40,663 nt of DNA from Lactobacillus equicursoris DSM 19284 = JCM 14600 = CIP 110162 (GTDB taxonomy: Bacteria > Bacillota > Bacilli > Lactobacillales > Lactobacillaceae), in assembly GCF_001434815.1 (NCBI RefSeq), contig NZ_AZDU01000015.1, forward strand, positions 1 to 40,663, in the 5' to 3' direction. The notes under the pieces were generated by a model, which did no database searches, was not told the origin of the DNA, and was given only the letters and a program-made list of their open reading frames with translations. A program made the position numbers and the translations under genes. This document shows, piece after piece, positions 34,601 to 40,663 of the stretch. Numbering within the stretch: the first letter of the stretch is position 1; each line of letters opens with the position of its first letter.

Positions 34601-34851
34601 TGCACGTCACGCAAGTGGCTAAGATTGGGGAAATAGCTTCAAAGGACCTGCCAATCTTAGACGTCATCAAGAACGGGCAAGTGGACGTGACCATCAACAC
34701 CATGGGCCATGACCTGACGGCCAGTTCCGACGGCTTCGTGATCCGGGAAACGGCCATCATGCACAATGTGCCAGTCTTGACTTCTCTTGATACGGTTGCA
34801 GCTCTTTTGACGAGTCTGGAAAACCGGTCATTTGCTACGGAAGCCTTATAG
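31666..34851 (+). CDS. carB: Carbamoyl-phosphate synthase large subunit
   Basis: A 1061-residue ATP-grasp enzyme in the usual two homologous halves. The first half starts at [23 protein letters not shown] and makes carboxyphosphate and carbamate; the second starts near residue 555 ([21 protein letters not shown]) and makes carbamoyl phosphate. The last ~130 residues are the MGS-like allosteric domain ([19 protein letters not shown]). ATG 31666 gives [10 protein letters not shown] and overlaps carA by eight bases; the frame could run upstream to 31639, but that would lie inside carA without need. Ends at a terminator. Confidence 0.97.
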   Translation: MPKRSDIHKIMVIGSGPIIIGQAAEFDYSGTQACLALREEGYEVVLVNSNPATIMTDTEIADKVYIEPLTVGSLSRIIRQEYPDAILPTLGGQTGLNMAIALHKSGLLDELGIELLGTKLDAIDQAEDRERFKQLMEDLGEPVPPSKTVHTVEEAVDFAKEIGYPLIVRPAFTMGGTGGGMCDNEDELRAITANGLDLSPATECLIEKSIAGFKEIEYEVMRDSKDNAMVVCSMENFDPVGIHTGDSIVFSPTQTLSDREYQMLRNCALKLIRALKIEGGCNVQLALDPGSYQYYVIEVNPRVSRSSALASKATGYPIAKLAAKIAVGLTLDEIKNPVTKKTFAEFEPALDYVVAKVPRWPFDKFVKADRRLGTQMKATGEVMALGRNAEEALQKAVSSLEIDEKDLCFTNLGDKSQGVLEQKLAVAEDDRLFYIAEAFRRGYSLEAVHDLTKINLYFLDIVKHIVELEDEIKAQPQDLDVLKAAKYYGYADQTIAKLWGASEDEVRNLRRANGLVPVYKMVDTCAGEFASSTPYFYSTYGLENESVKSGKPSVIVLGSGPIRIGQGVEFDYATVHSVKALQKLGYEAVVINSNPETVSTDFSISNKLYFEPVTLEKVLDVIDLEQPIGVIVQFGGQTAINLAKGLEDHGVKVLGTTVKDIDRAEDRELFDEIIKKLKLKQPIGKTAETPEAVIEYAKELGYPVLVRPSYVLGGRAMEIVYNEAELRSYLKDNPPASNGHPILVDTYLEGLEGEVDAICDGQQVLMPGIMQHIERAGVHSGDSMAVYPPQNFPEEVKKQIVDVTEKLALALNCVGIMNVQFIVRGGEVYIIEVNPRASRTVPFLSKVTGIEMAQAATRCIMGQSLKEQGYTETLQPESEIIHVKAPVFSFSKLANVDSLLGPEMKSTGEVMGSDHTFSKALYKAFEGTGIRLPNNGSVLLTIEDKDKEKILPLADRFAKIGYRLFATAGTAEFLREQGLHVTQVAKIGEIASKDLPILDVIKNGQVDVTINTMGHDLTASSDGFVIRETAIMHNVPVLTSLDTVAALLTSLENRSFATEAL

Positions 34852-34886
34852 TATAAAGATTTTGGTCCATATAGGATAAACAATAA

Positions 34887-34932
34887 AAATCGTCTCTAAT
34901 TCGCTATTTAGAGGCGATTTTGCTTGTTTTTT
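34887..34932 (+). terminator. carAB terminator
   Basis: AAAATCGTCTCTAA and TTTAGAGGCGATTTT pair around TTCGCTA (one G-U pair), followed by TGCTTG and eight T. Confidence 0.85.
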
Positions 34933-34983
34933 TTCCTGATCGGTCTATAATGTCATTATATTTTAAGGAAGCGAGATGAAACG

Positions 34984-36099
34984 TTGGCTAAATTAGGGAA
35001 GAAGATATTGGTGCTGCTGGCTCTGGTGATTTTGTGCCTGGGGATGCTGCCAGCCCACCAGGTCGGCAAGGACCAGGCCAAGGCCGCGGACATGCAGGCT
35101 TTTGTCAAAAAGCTGATGAAGAAGAAGCACATCGCTGGCTCCATCGCCGTGGTTCATAACGCCACCGTGCAAGTTGTCTCATATGGCCGGGCCAAAAAGG
35201 GCTTGAAAAACGGCGCTAAGAACGTGGTCTACCCAGTAGCGTCCTTGCAAAAGCAGGTGACGGCTGCCATGGTCATGCAGCTCATGGCCGAAAAGCAGGG
35301 GTCAAGCAAGTTTTTTAGCCAAGACACCAAGATTTCTCGCTGGTACCCTGGCTTAAGAGGGGCAAGCAAGATCACGGTAGGCAACTTATTGACCCACACC
35401 TCCGGCTTGCAGATTCCAGAAATTGAAGTTGACCGCGGGGTTACATATTCTGAAGCTGGCTCCGTGAACTGGGTCGTTAACCGCCTGAACCAGGCAAGCC
35501 AAGATGCAGTTGGGACTTACCACTACAGCGACGTCAACTATATCTTGCTGGCCGGCATTATTCGAAAAGTAACGGGCAAGTCATATGCTACTAATTTTAA
35601 AAAGCGGATCGTGAACCGGCTGGGCCTGCGTCACACCTTTTTAATAGGAAAGGTGCCGGCCAAGTACCAAGTAGCGGCTTCTTATGACTACCAAAACGGC
35701 AAGAACTACCAAAATCGGCGTTACCTGTCAAAGACCCGCTTGTCGCAGTTGATTGGGGCGGCCCAGCTGATAACGACGCCAAGCGACTATTACGAGTTCG
35801 TGTCAGCCCTTGGGACCGGACAGCTGCTAGCGCCGTCAACCTACCGTTTGATGACTCATTTAAAGAGCAAGAAGACGCGGTATTGCAGTGGCTTTTACAT
35901 CAAGAAGGGCGGCAAGGTTAAGCTGGCTTACGGGGCCTTGGGCGGCGCCCACTATGCTGGCTACTACCAGTTGACCAGCGACAACCAAAATGGGATCGTG
36001 ATGATGATCAACCAGCGTAGTTGCGGCGAAAACAAGCTGAAGGGCATCGGCTACCAAATCTTGCAAAAATTAGAGTTGAATACTTTTTCTCAGACGTAA
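34984..36099 (+). CDS. Secreted serine hydrolase, beta-lactamase/penicillin-binding (class C-like) family
   Basis: A 371-residue protein with a signal-peptide-like N-terminus (LGKKILVLLALVILCLGML), then the serine hydrolase domain. The SxxK motif is SLQK at 87-90, the second motif is YSD at 181-183 (YHYSDVN), HTSG appears at THTSGLQIPE, and a GGAHYAG segment near the end likely stands for the third motif. Such proteins act as D-alanyl-D-alanine peptidases or esterases on the cell wall. The start is doubtful. The good ribosome-binding site AAGGA (34965-34969) fits ATG 34976, but that frame stops after MKRWLN. The long frame opens only from TTG 34984, 14 bases from the site. A one-base shift, or coupled re-initiation, is possible. 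Confidence 0.82.
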   Translation: MAKLGKKILVLLALVILCLGMLPAHQVGKDQAKAADMQAFVKKLMKKKHIAGSIAVVHNATVQVVSYGRAKKGLKNGAKNVVYPVASLQKQVTAAMVMQLMAEKQGSSKFFSQDTKISRWYPGLRGASKITVGNLLTHTSGLQIPEIEVDRGVTYSEAGSVNWVVNRLNQASQDAVGTYHYSDVNYILLAGIIRKVTGKSYATNFKKRIVNRLGLRHTFLIGKVPAKYQVAASYDYQNGKNYQNRRYLSKTRLSQLIGAAQLITTPSDYYEFVSALGTGQLLAPSTYRLMTHLKSKKTRYCSGFYIKKGGKVKLAYGALGGAHYAGYYQLTSDNQNGIVMMINQRSCGENKLKGIGYQILQKLELNTFSQT

Positions 36100-36128
36100 A
36101 AAGGAAGACCTTAGGGTCTTCCTTTTTT
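36098..36128. terminator. Terminator after the serine hydrolase
   Basis: AAAAAGGAAGACC (36098-36110), TTAG, GGTCTTCCTTTTT (36115-36127). Confidence 0.9.
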
Positions 36129-36141
36129 GCATAGTGGTTCA

Positions 36142-36429
36142 ATGGCTTTTTGCTCAAAAAATAGGTCAACTACGGTTGGGTGTGCTCAAAACCTTACTCA
36201 AGTATGGTTGGGTGTGCTCAAAACCTTACTCAAGTATGGTTGGGTGTGCTCAAAACCTTACTCAAGTGCGGCAAAAGCTGCTCAAAAACTTACTCAAGTA
36301 TGGCAAAAGCTGCTCAAAACCTTACTCAAGTATGGAAAATACTGCTCAAAACCTTACTCAACTGTGGTAAATGCTGCTCAAAACCTTACTCAACTATGGT
36401 AAAAGCTGCTCAAAATCTTACTCAATTGG
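36142..36429 (+). repeat. Tandem array of 32-bp repeats (eight units plus one degenerate)
   Basis: Units start at 36174, 36206, 36238, 36270, 36302, 36334, 36366 and 36398, exactly 32 bases apart. A decayed unit occupies 36142-36173. The constant part is TGCTCAAAACCTTACTCAA; the first nine bases vary in blocks (GGTTGGGTG in units 1-3, GGCAAAAGC in units 4-5, GGwAAAwrC-like in 6-8). The AAGTA/TACT pair gives a small dyad (TACT-CA-AGTA). There are no unique spacers, so it is not CRISPR. All three forward frames stay open because 32 is not a multiple of three and the unit lacks stops; I do not take these as genes. Confidence 0.92.
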
Positions 36430-36444
36430 CCCTTGATCGCTTTT

Positions 36445-36841
36445 GGTTGAGTAAGTTTTGGGCCGTCACTTTGCTTACTTGAGTATGTTTTTGTGCACAT
36501 TTTTTCTAAAAAACACCGTGGTTGAGTAAGTTTTGGGTCGTCACCTTGCTTACTTGAGTATGTTTTTGTGAAGCTATTTCTAAAAAAGCACCTTAGTTGA
36601 GTCAACTTTGGGCCACTACTTTGCTTACTTGAGTATGTTTTTGTGCACATTTTTTCTAAAAAATACCTTAGTTGAGTAAGGTTTGGGCCACCCTCTTGCT
36701 TACTTGAGTATGTTTTTGTGAAGCTATTTCTAAAAAAGCACCTTAGTTGAGTCAACTTTGGGCCACCATCTTGCTTACTTGAGTATGTTTTTGTGCAGAT
36801 TTTTTCCAAAAACACCTTAGTTGAGTCAGTTATTGTGCAAT
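36445..36841 (-). repeat. Tandem array of 75-bp repeats in opposite orientation
   Basis: Five units start at 36445, 36520, 36595, 36670 and 36745, followed by a partial one from 36819 (last period 74). Each has TTGAGT near its start and TTGCTTACTTGAGTATGTTTTTGTG in the middle. Two forms alternate: units 1, 3 and 5 have GTGCACATTTTTTCTAAAAAACACC or close, units 2 and 4 have GTGAAGCTATTTCTAAAAAAGCACC. The true unit may therefore be a 150-bp dimer. Read on the minus strand the array carries TTACTCAA words like the 32-bp array. It begins directly at the stop of the minus-strand GH3 gene, in the place of a normal terminator. Confidence 0.92.
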
Positions 36842-37816
36842 TTACCGATAAACAAATTCCCTTAAAGCCTGAAGCCGGTCAAGAGAAGCGTCAATCTGCC
36901 CTTCGCTAACCAATCTATTTTCCATAGCCTGGACCAGGCGTGGCAGGGTGGCCAAGTCGCCGCCTAGCAGGAGGTCGTTGCCAGCTTCTAAAGCCAACAG
37001 TTCAGCCGGTTCATTTTCACTGCCGGCCAGCTTGGCAGCCGCCATGGCTAAGTCGTCGGTTAAAATGACGCCGTTATAGCCAAGATCTTGCCGCAAGTAC
37101 TTGTGCACCTTTTTAGACAAAGAAGCAGGCTGGTCGTCAAAAATGGTCACGGCCAGGTGGGCCACCATGATGGAGGGGACGCCGGCAGCGATCGCCGCCT
37201 TAAAGGGGAGCAGGTCGTTTTCCGCTTCGGCACGGGTTCGGTCATCTCTCGCAAAAGCCGTGTGGGTATCGCCAGCATCTCCGTAGCCAGGGAAGTGCTT
37301 GGCGGTAGAGATCAGGCCCAGGTCTTGGTAAAGCTTGATGAAGGAAGTAGTGGCCTTGCTAGTTTTTTCCAGGCCGCTCTGAAAGGTCCGTCCGTAAATG
37401 AAGCTGGACCGATTTTGGGCAAAGTCGGCGACTGGTGCAAAGTTCCAGTTGAAGCCTAGGTCCTTTAATTCTAGCGCGGTTTCTTTACTCTTTTGCAAAA
37501 AAGCATCCAGTCCTTGCCTTAAAAGTTGGCCTTGGCTCGGATAAAAGTTAGATGAGAGGGCCGACAAGCGGCTGACCAGTCCGCCTTCTTGGTCGATGCC
37601 AATCAACAGCTTGGGGCGGGCTTGCTTGTATACCGCCAGTTCTTGCTTGACTTGTGTTCGGCTTTTTCCTTCCAAGTCTTTGGCAAAAAGGATGATGCCG
37701 CTAGGCTGGTATTTTTGCAAGATTTGCAGATTTTTTTGAAAGTCGCCAAGGCTATCGATGAAAAATAGCTGACTGAGTTTGGATGATAATGAATGATTCA
37801 TATATTTTATTAACAT
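36842..37816 (-). CDS. Glycoside hydrolase family 3, beta-N-acetylhexosaminidase (NagZ-like)
   Basis: A 324-residue GH3 enzyme that removes terminal N-acetylglucosamine from cell-wall fragments or glycans. Motifs: LLIGIDQEGGLVSRL (sugar binding), KHFPGYGDAGDTHTAF with the Asp-His acid/base pair of the NagZ type (usual KHFPGHG), and ILTDDLAM with the nucleophile Asp. It lacks the second GH3 domain, as NagZ proteins do. No signal peptide is visible, so it is probably cytoplasmic. The start is weakly supported: Met 37816 and Met 37801 (MNHSLSSKL) both lack a strong ribosome-binding site. Its end abuts the 75-bp repeat array. It is divergent from the secreted galactanase. Confidence 0.88.
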   Translation of the reverse strand: MLIKYMNHSLSSKLSQLFFIDSLGDFQKNLQILQKYQPSGIILFAKDLEGKSRTQVKQELAVYKQARPKLLIGIDQEGGLVSRLSALSSNFYPSQGQLLRQGLDAFLQKSKETALELKDLGFNWNFAPVADFAQNRSSFIYGRTFQSGLEKTSKATTSFIKLYQDLGLISTAKHFPGYGDAGDTHTAFARDDRTRAEAENDLLPFKAAIAAGVPSIMVAHLAVTIFDDQPASLSKKVHKYLRQDLGYNGVILTDDLAMAAAKLAGSENEPAELLALEAGNDLLLGGDLATLPRLVQAMENRLVSEGQIDASLDRLQALREFVYR

Positions 37817-37984
37817 TTTGCTTATCGAAATGATCTTTTTCTAAAAATTACCAAACGTTAGTAAGAGCAACTATAAGTAACAAGACAATTTTGTTACAAG
37901 TTTAAAAGTATTTAAACAAAGTTCTTGAAAACGGTATAATACATTATGATACAAGTTCATTGTGAAAAAGGTTGGAAAAGCAAA
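37817..37984. promoter_or_regulatory. Divergent control region with candidate cre site
   Basis: TGAAAACGGTATAA (37926-37939) matches the cre consensus TGWAANCGNTNWCA at every specified position but one, and covers the galactanase -10 TATAAT (37935-37940). CcpA should thus repress the galactanase on good sugars. The -35 at 37912-37917 (TTAAAC) is weak. A second imperfect dyad around AACGTT (TTACCAAACGTTAGTAA, 37849-37865) could be an operator of a LacI-type regulator. Confidence 0.55.
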
Positions 37985-40663
37985 ATGAAGAAAAAAATCA
38001 GACACTTCAAGACTAACAAGAAATTAGTTGCCGCTGAATTGGCATTGCTGGCAACGGGGCTGGCTTATAACCCGGCTACGGTTAAGGCTGACACGATTGC
38101 TAATGACCAAGCAGCCAAGACTGCGACGGCTACCCAAGCTGCTACGGCAGCAACCACTACTGCTGACCAGACTGCAGCTAATGACCAAGCAGCGGCAGAT
38201 ACGACTAAAACTGCTGATGTTGCTAAGTCCGTTGCTACGGCCGCAACCGTAGCAAGCGACAGCACTAAGGCGGCAACTACTGACAGCACTAAGGCTGCTC
38301 AAGCCGCAGCTCCAGCAGCTAAGTCAACTGTTGCCAAGACTGCCACTGCAACTAAGGCAGTGACAGCTACTAAGGAAACGATGACCACTGTTGCAACCAA
38401 CAAGAATACTTTTAAGACTACTAATGGCACCACCCAATACTACGATGCCAATGGCAAGGTCGTGAAGGCTCAAGTTTTCAAGGTTAACGACAAAGAGTAC
38501 TACGCTGACAAGAACGGCAAGATTGCTAAAAATACCACTAAAAAGGTTAACGGCATTACTGTTTCCTTTAATGCTGACGGCTCAGTTAAGAACAACCTGG
38601 ACTTTAGCCAGCTTTTAAGAGACCAAGTTGAATTTGCGACTGCCATTAAGCTGAAGCAAAACGTCAAGTACGACTGGACCGAAAAGAAGAACGATTACCA
38701 AGAATCAGCTGTTCACGAAATGGCGCAACTTTTGGCGCAAGGCGATGTCAAAAATGACAACAGCATTATTTCTTCATTGATGGAAAAGAACTCTTCAATG
38801 TCCGGTCAAGTCTTGGCAGCCTTGACTTTGAACGTTGGTCAAAACGGCTACAATGCTAACCAAATTGCTAGTGCCTTGGTTGCCAAGCTGGGTACGACTG
38901 CCGCTACTGGCAGCGTAATCGGTGCCGGCTACTACAACGGTACTGCTGCCGCGCTTTTATATAAGGTTGAATCTGTTAAAAAGGCTGAACAAGCTGCTTC
39001 GAAGATTTCAACCAGCGTAAAGACTGTCTACAGTGATGCTGGCAAGGTCAAGAACCCAGTCACTAACAAGATGAGTGCTGCTGACGAAAAGCAAGTAACT
39101 GATGGCGTTTCTAGCTCCCTTTTGACCGGGGACAAGGGCACGGCGATCAATGAACAAGTTTTAAAGACAATTTTTGCCGGATTAGCAGGCGATACAACTG
39201 CCCTTGAAGGCCAAGCCAGCTACTATGACGATAACGGCAAGGTTTACCACTACCAATTCTGGCTTGATGGCAAAGACAGCGCTGAAAAATTGGCCAACTT
39301 CTTGAAGGCTAACGCCGGCGCTAAGTACGGCGATGCCATCAAGGCTATTTACACGGCAACTTTGGTGGCTGGCGCTAACGACAAGACTGCGGCAACTGAC
39401 GAAACGCCAACCAGCAAGAAGACTAGTGATGAAATCACTGTTGCCTTCCAAACTGGCGATGAAACTGGCTTGAAGTACGAAAGCGTCAAGGTGGAAAAGA
39501 TTGCGGGCATGACCAAGGACATGATCCGCGGGGTCGACATTTCAACCTACCAATCCTTGATCAACGCTGGCGTTAAGTTCTACGACTTTGAAGGCAAGGA
39601 AGCCAGCCTGATCAAGGTGTTGTCTGATGCAGGCGTCAACTGGATCCGGCTGAGAATCTGGAATGACCCATATAACGCTGATGGCTTAGGCTACGGCGGC
39701 GGTAACACCGACGAAGAAAGCGTCATTAAGATGGCTGCTGAAGCCAAGAAGTACGGTATGAAGGTTCTTTTGGACTTCCACTACTCCGACTTTTGGGCTG
39801 ACCCAGCCAAGCAGGTTTTACCAAAGGCTTGGAAGAGTCTGTCAGTTAATGCTTTGAATAAATCGATCCAGCTTTATACTGAAAAAGTCTTGCATGACTT
39901 AAGAGATGCCGGCGCTAGCGCGGACATGGTCCAAGTCGGCAACGAAATCACTAACGGGGCCTTTGGTCTGTATACTGACCGGGACCACGGCGGCAACTGG
40001 GAAGACCTGTGGAAGAGCGCCAAGGGTACTCAGGTTGCCCAATACCTGAAGACGGCCGCTAAGGCAGTAAGAAACGCTGCTCCGCAAGCTAAGATTGCCT
40101 TGCAGCTGGAAACGCCAAACATCGACAAGTACCGGACGATCATGACGGTCTTCAAGAACAACGGCATTGACTATGACTATCTTGGGACTTCTTACTACCC
40201 ATTCTGGTCAACTGGCAACAGCAACGGGACATACAAGGGCCAAGATCTGGGCCAGGGTGCCAACACTCCTAAGAACCTTTTAGCAGTTGAACAAATGGCT
40301 AAGGAAGAATTCGGCAAGTCTACGGTTGTTTTGGAAACCGGCTGGTTCAACAACCTGAACGACTCAGACGGTACTGGCGACTCAGTCGGCACCATGCCAG
40401 ACATGCCAAGCGGCGTTTCCTACACGGCTGACCCACAAGGGCAAGTCAACGAAATGAGCGACATGTACAAGGCCATTATTGCTGGTGGCGGCGTAGGCTC
40501 CTTCTACTGGGAACCAGCCCAAATCGCGGTTAAGGCTGGTTGGGACAACTGGTCTTACAACAAGGAAATGTCAAACGTCTACGGTACTGGCTGGGCATCT
40601 AAGTACGCTATCGGTTACGCTCCAGACAATGTAATGTACTGGAACGGCAAGGAAACTTGGGGC
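37985..40663 (+). CDS. Secreted GH53 arabinogalactan endo-beta-1,4-galactanase (partial, runs off the window)
   Basis: At least 893 codons, no stop before the window end. Signal peptide (MKKKIRHFKTNKKLVAAELALLATG, likely cut after VKA near residue 35), then an Ala/Thr-rich low-complexity stretch to about residue 140, a YYDANGKVV / YYADKNGKI pair that resembles cell-wall or glucan-binding repeats (about 155-185), a large region of unknown role, and a GH53 domain from RGVDIS at 515. GH53 residues: the acid/base Glu654 in VGNEIT and the nucleophile Glu784 in VLETGW; also WIRLRIWNDPYN and LLDFHYSDFW. The enzyme should cut galactan chains of plant cell walls outside the cell. Wall anchoring beyond the edge cannot be judged. 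Confidence 0.9.
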   Translation, partial: MKKKIRHFKTNKKLVAAELALLATGLAYNPATVKADTIANDQAAKTATATQAATAATTTADQTAANDQAAADTTKTADVAKSVATAATVASDSTKAATTDSTKAAQAAAPAAKSTVAKTATATKAVTATKETMTTVATNKNTFKTTNGTTQYYDANGKVVKAQVFKVNDKEYYADKNGKIAKNTTKKVNGITVSFNADGSVKNNLDFSQLLRDQVEFATAIKLKQNVKYDWTEKKNDYQESAVHEMAQLLAQGDVKNDNSIISSLMEKNSSMSGQVLAALTLNVGQNGYNANQIASALVAKLGTTAATGSVIGAGYYNGTAAALLYKVESVKKAEQAASKISTSVKTVYSDAGKVKNPVTNKMSAADEKQVTDGVSSSLLTGDKGTAINEQVLKTIFAGLAGDTTALEGQASYYDDNGKVYHYQFWLDGKDSAEKLANFLKANAGAKYGDAIKAIYTATLVAGANDKTAATDETPTSKKTSDEITVAFQTGDETGLKYESVKVEKIAGMTKDMIRGVDISTYQSLINAGVKFYDFEGKEASLIKVLSDAGVNWIRLRIWNDPYNADGLGYGGGNTDEESVIKMAAEAKKYGMKVLLDFHYSDFWADPAKQVLPKAWKSLSVNALNKSIQLYTEKVLHDLRDAGASADMVQVGNEITNGAFGLYTDRDHGGNWEDLWKSAKGTQVAQYLKTAAKAVRNAAPQAKIALQLETPNIDKYRTIMTVFKNNGIDYDYLGTSYYPFWSTGNSNGTYKGQDLGQGANTPKNLLAVEQMAKEEFGKSTVVLETGWFNNLNDSDGTGDSVGTMPDMPSGVSYTADPQGQVNEMSDMYKAIIAGGGVGSFYWEPAQIAVKAGWDNWSYNKEMSNVYGTGWASKYAIGYAPDNVMYWNGKETWG

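Noticed and set aside
36127-36482. Three overlapping plus-strand frames of 78-100 codons over the 32-bp array
   Set aside because: All three frames are open at once, which is a by-product of a stop-free 32-base unit. No start signals.
36390-36815. 141-codon minus-strand frame with 25-residue repeats over the 75-bp array
   Set aside because: Open because 75 is a multiple of three and the unit lacks stops in that frame; no good ribosome-binding site, and it extends into the other repeat family. Kept as a question in the findings, not as a gene.
36142-36841. CRISPR array
   Set aside because: The units are directly joined, without unique spacers, and there are no cas genes.

Overview
The window reads as a chromosomal segment of a low-GC Gram-positive lactic acid bacterium, most likely Lactobacillus delbrueckii or a close relative. 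The evidence is the set of housekeeping genes (gltX, cysS-mrnC-rlmB, rpmG-secE-nusG, rplK-rplA, rplJ-rplL, hup, carAB), a PepV-type dipeptidase, several OppA-type peptide-binding lipoproteins, and codons richer in G/C than most lactobacilli use. This species call is an inference from gene content and protein style; no search was run.

Layout. 0-5.6 kb: an orphan OppA lipoprotein (minus strand), a GntR/YtrA-type regulator with an ABC ATPase and permease, then gltX. 5.6-7.7 kb: a divergent pair, a YeiH-type anion exporter and its LysR regulator. 7.7-11.3 kb: a minus-strand operon of a second OppA and a PepV-like dipeptidase behind a T-box riboswitch whose specifier I read as CAC (His). 11.4-15.8 kb: a Nudix hydrolase opposite cysS-mrnC-rlmB, then a ComX/SigH-like sigma factor and a 71-residue unknown protein. 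15.8-17.6 kb: a DXS-family TPP enzyme that lacks substrate-binding arginines. 17.7-24.5 kb: the secE-nusG-rplK-rplA and rplJ-rplL block, split by a glycosyltransferase, an ammonium transporter and a small membrane protein. 24.6-27.0 kb: a third OppA and an RpiB/LacAB-family isomerase. 27.1-29.7 kb: two glycosyltransferases in visibly AT-rich DNA, then hup. 30.3-34.9 kb: carAB behind a PyrR-type attenuator. 35-37.8 kb: a secreted serine hydrolase and a GH3 N-acetylhexosaminidase that converge on a 0.7 kb array of two repeat families. 37.9 kb to the end: a large secreted GH53 endo-galactanase, cut by the window edge, with a candidate cre site over its -10.

Themes. Peptide nutrition is prominent: three stand-alone OppA proteins without permeases, one with a dipeptidase under apparent histidine-tRNA control. 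RNA-based control is dense: a T-box, a PyrR leader, an L10 leader, L1-type operators and a hairpin over the sigma-factor ribosome-binding site. The least explained element is the repeat region at 36142-36841, where a 32-bp tandem array faces a 75-bp array in opposite orientation between two convergent genes.
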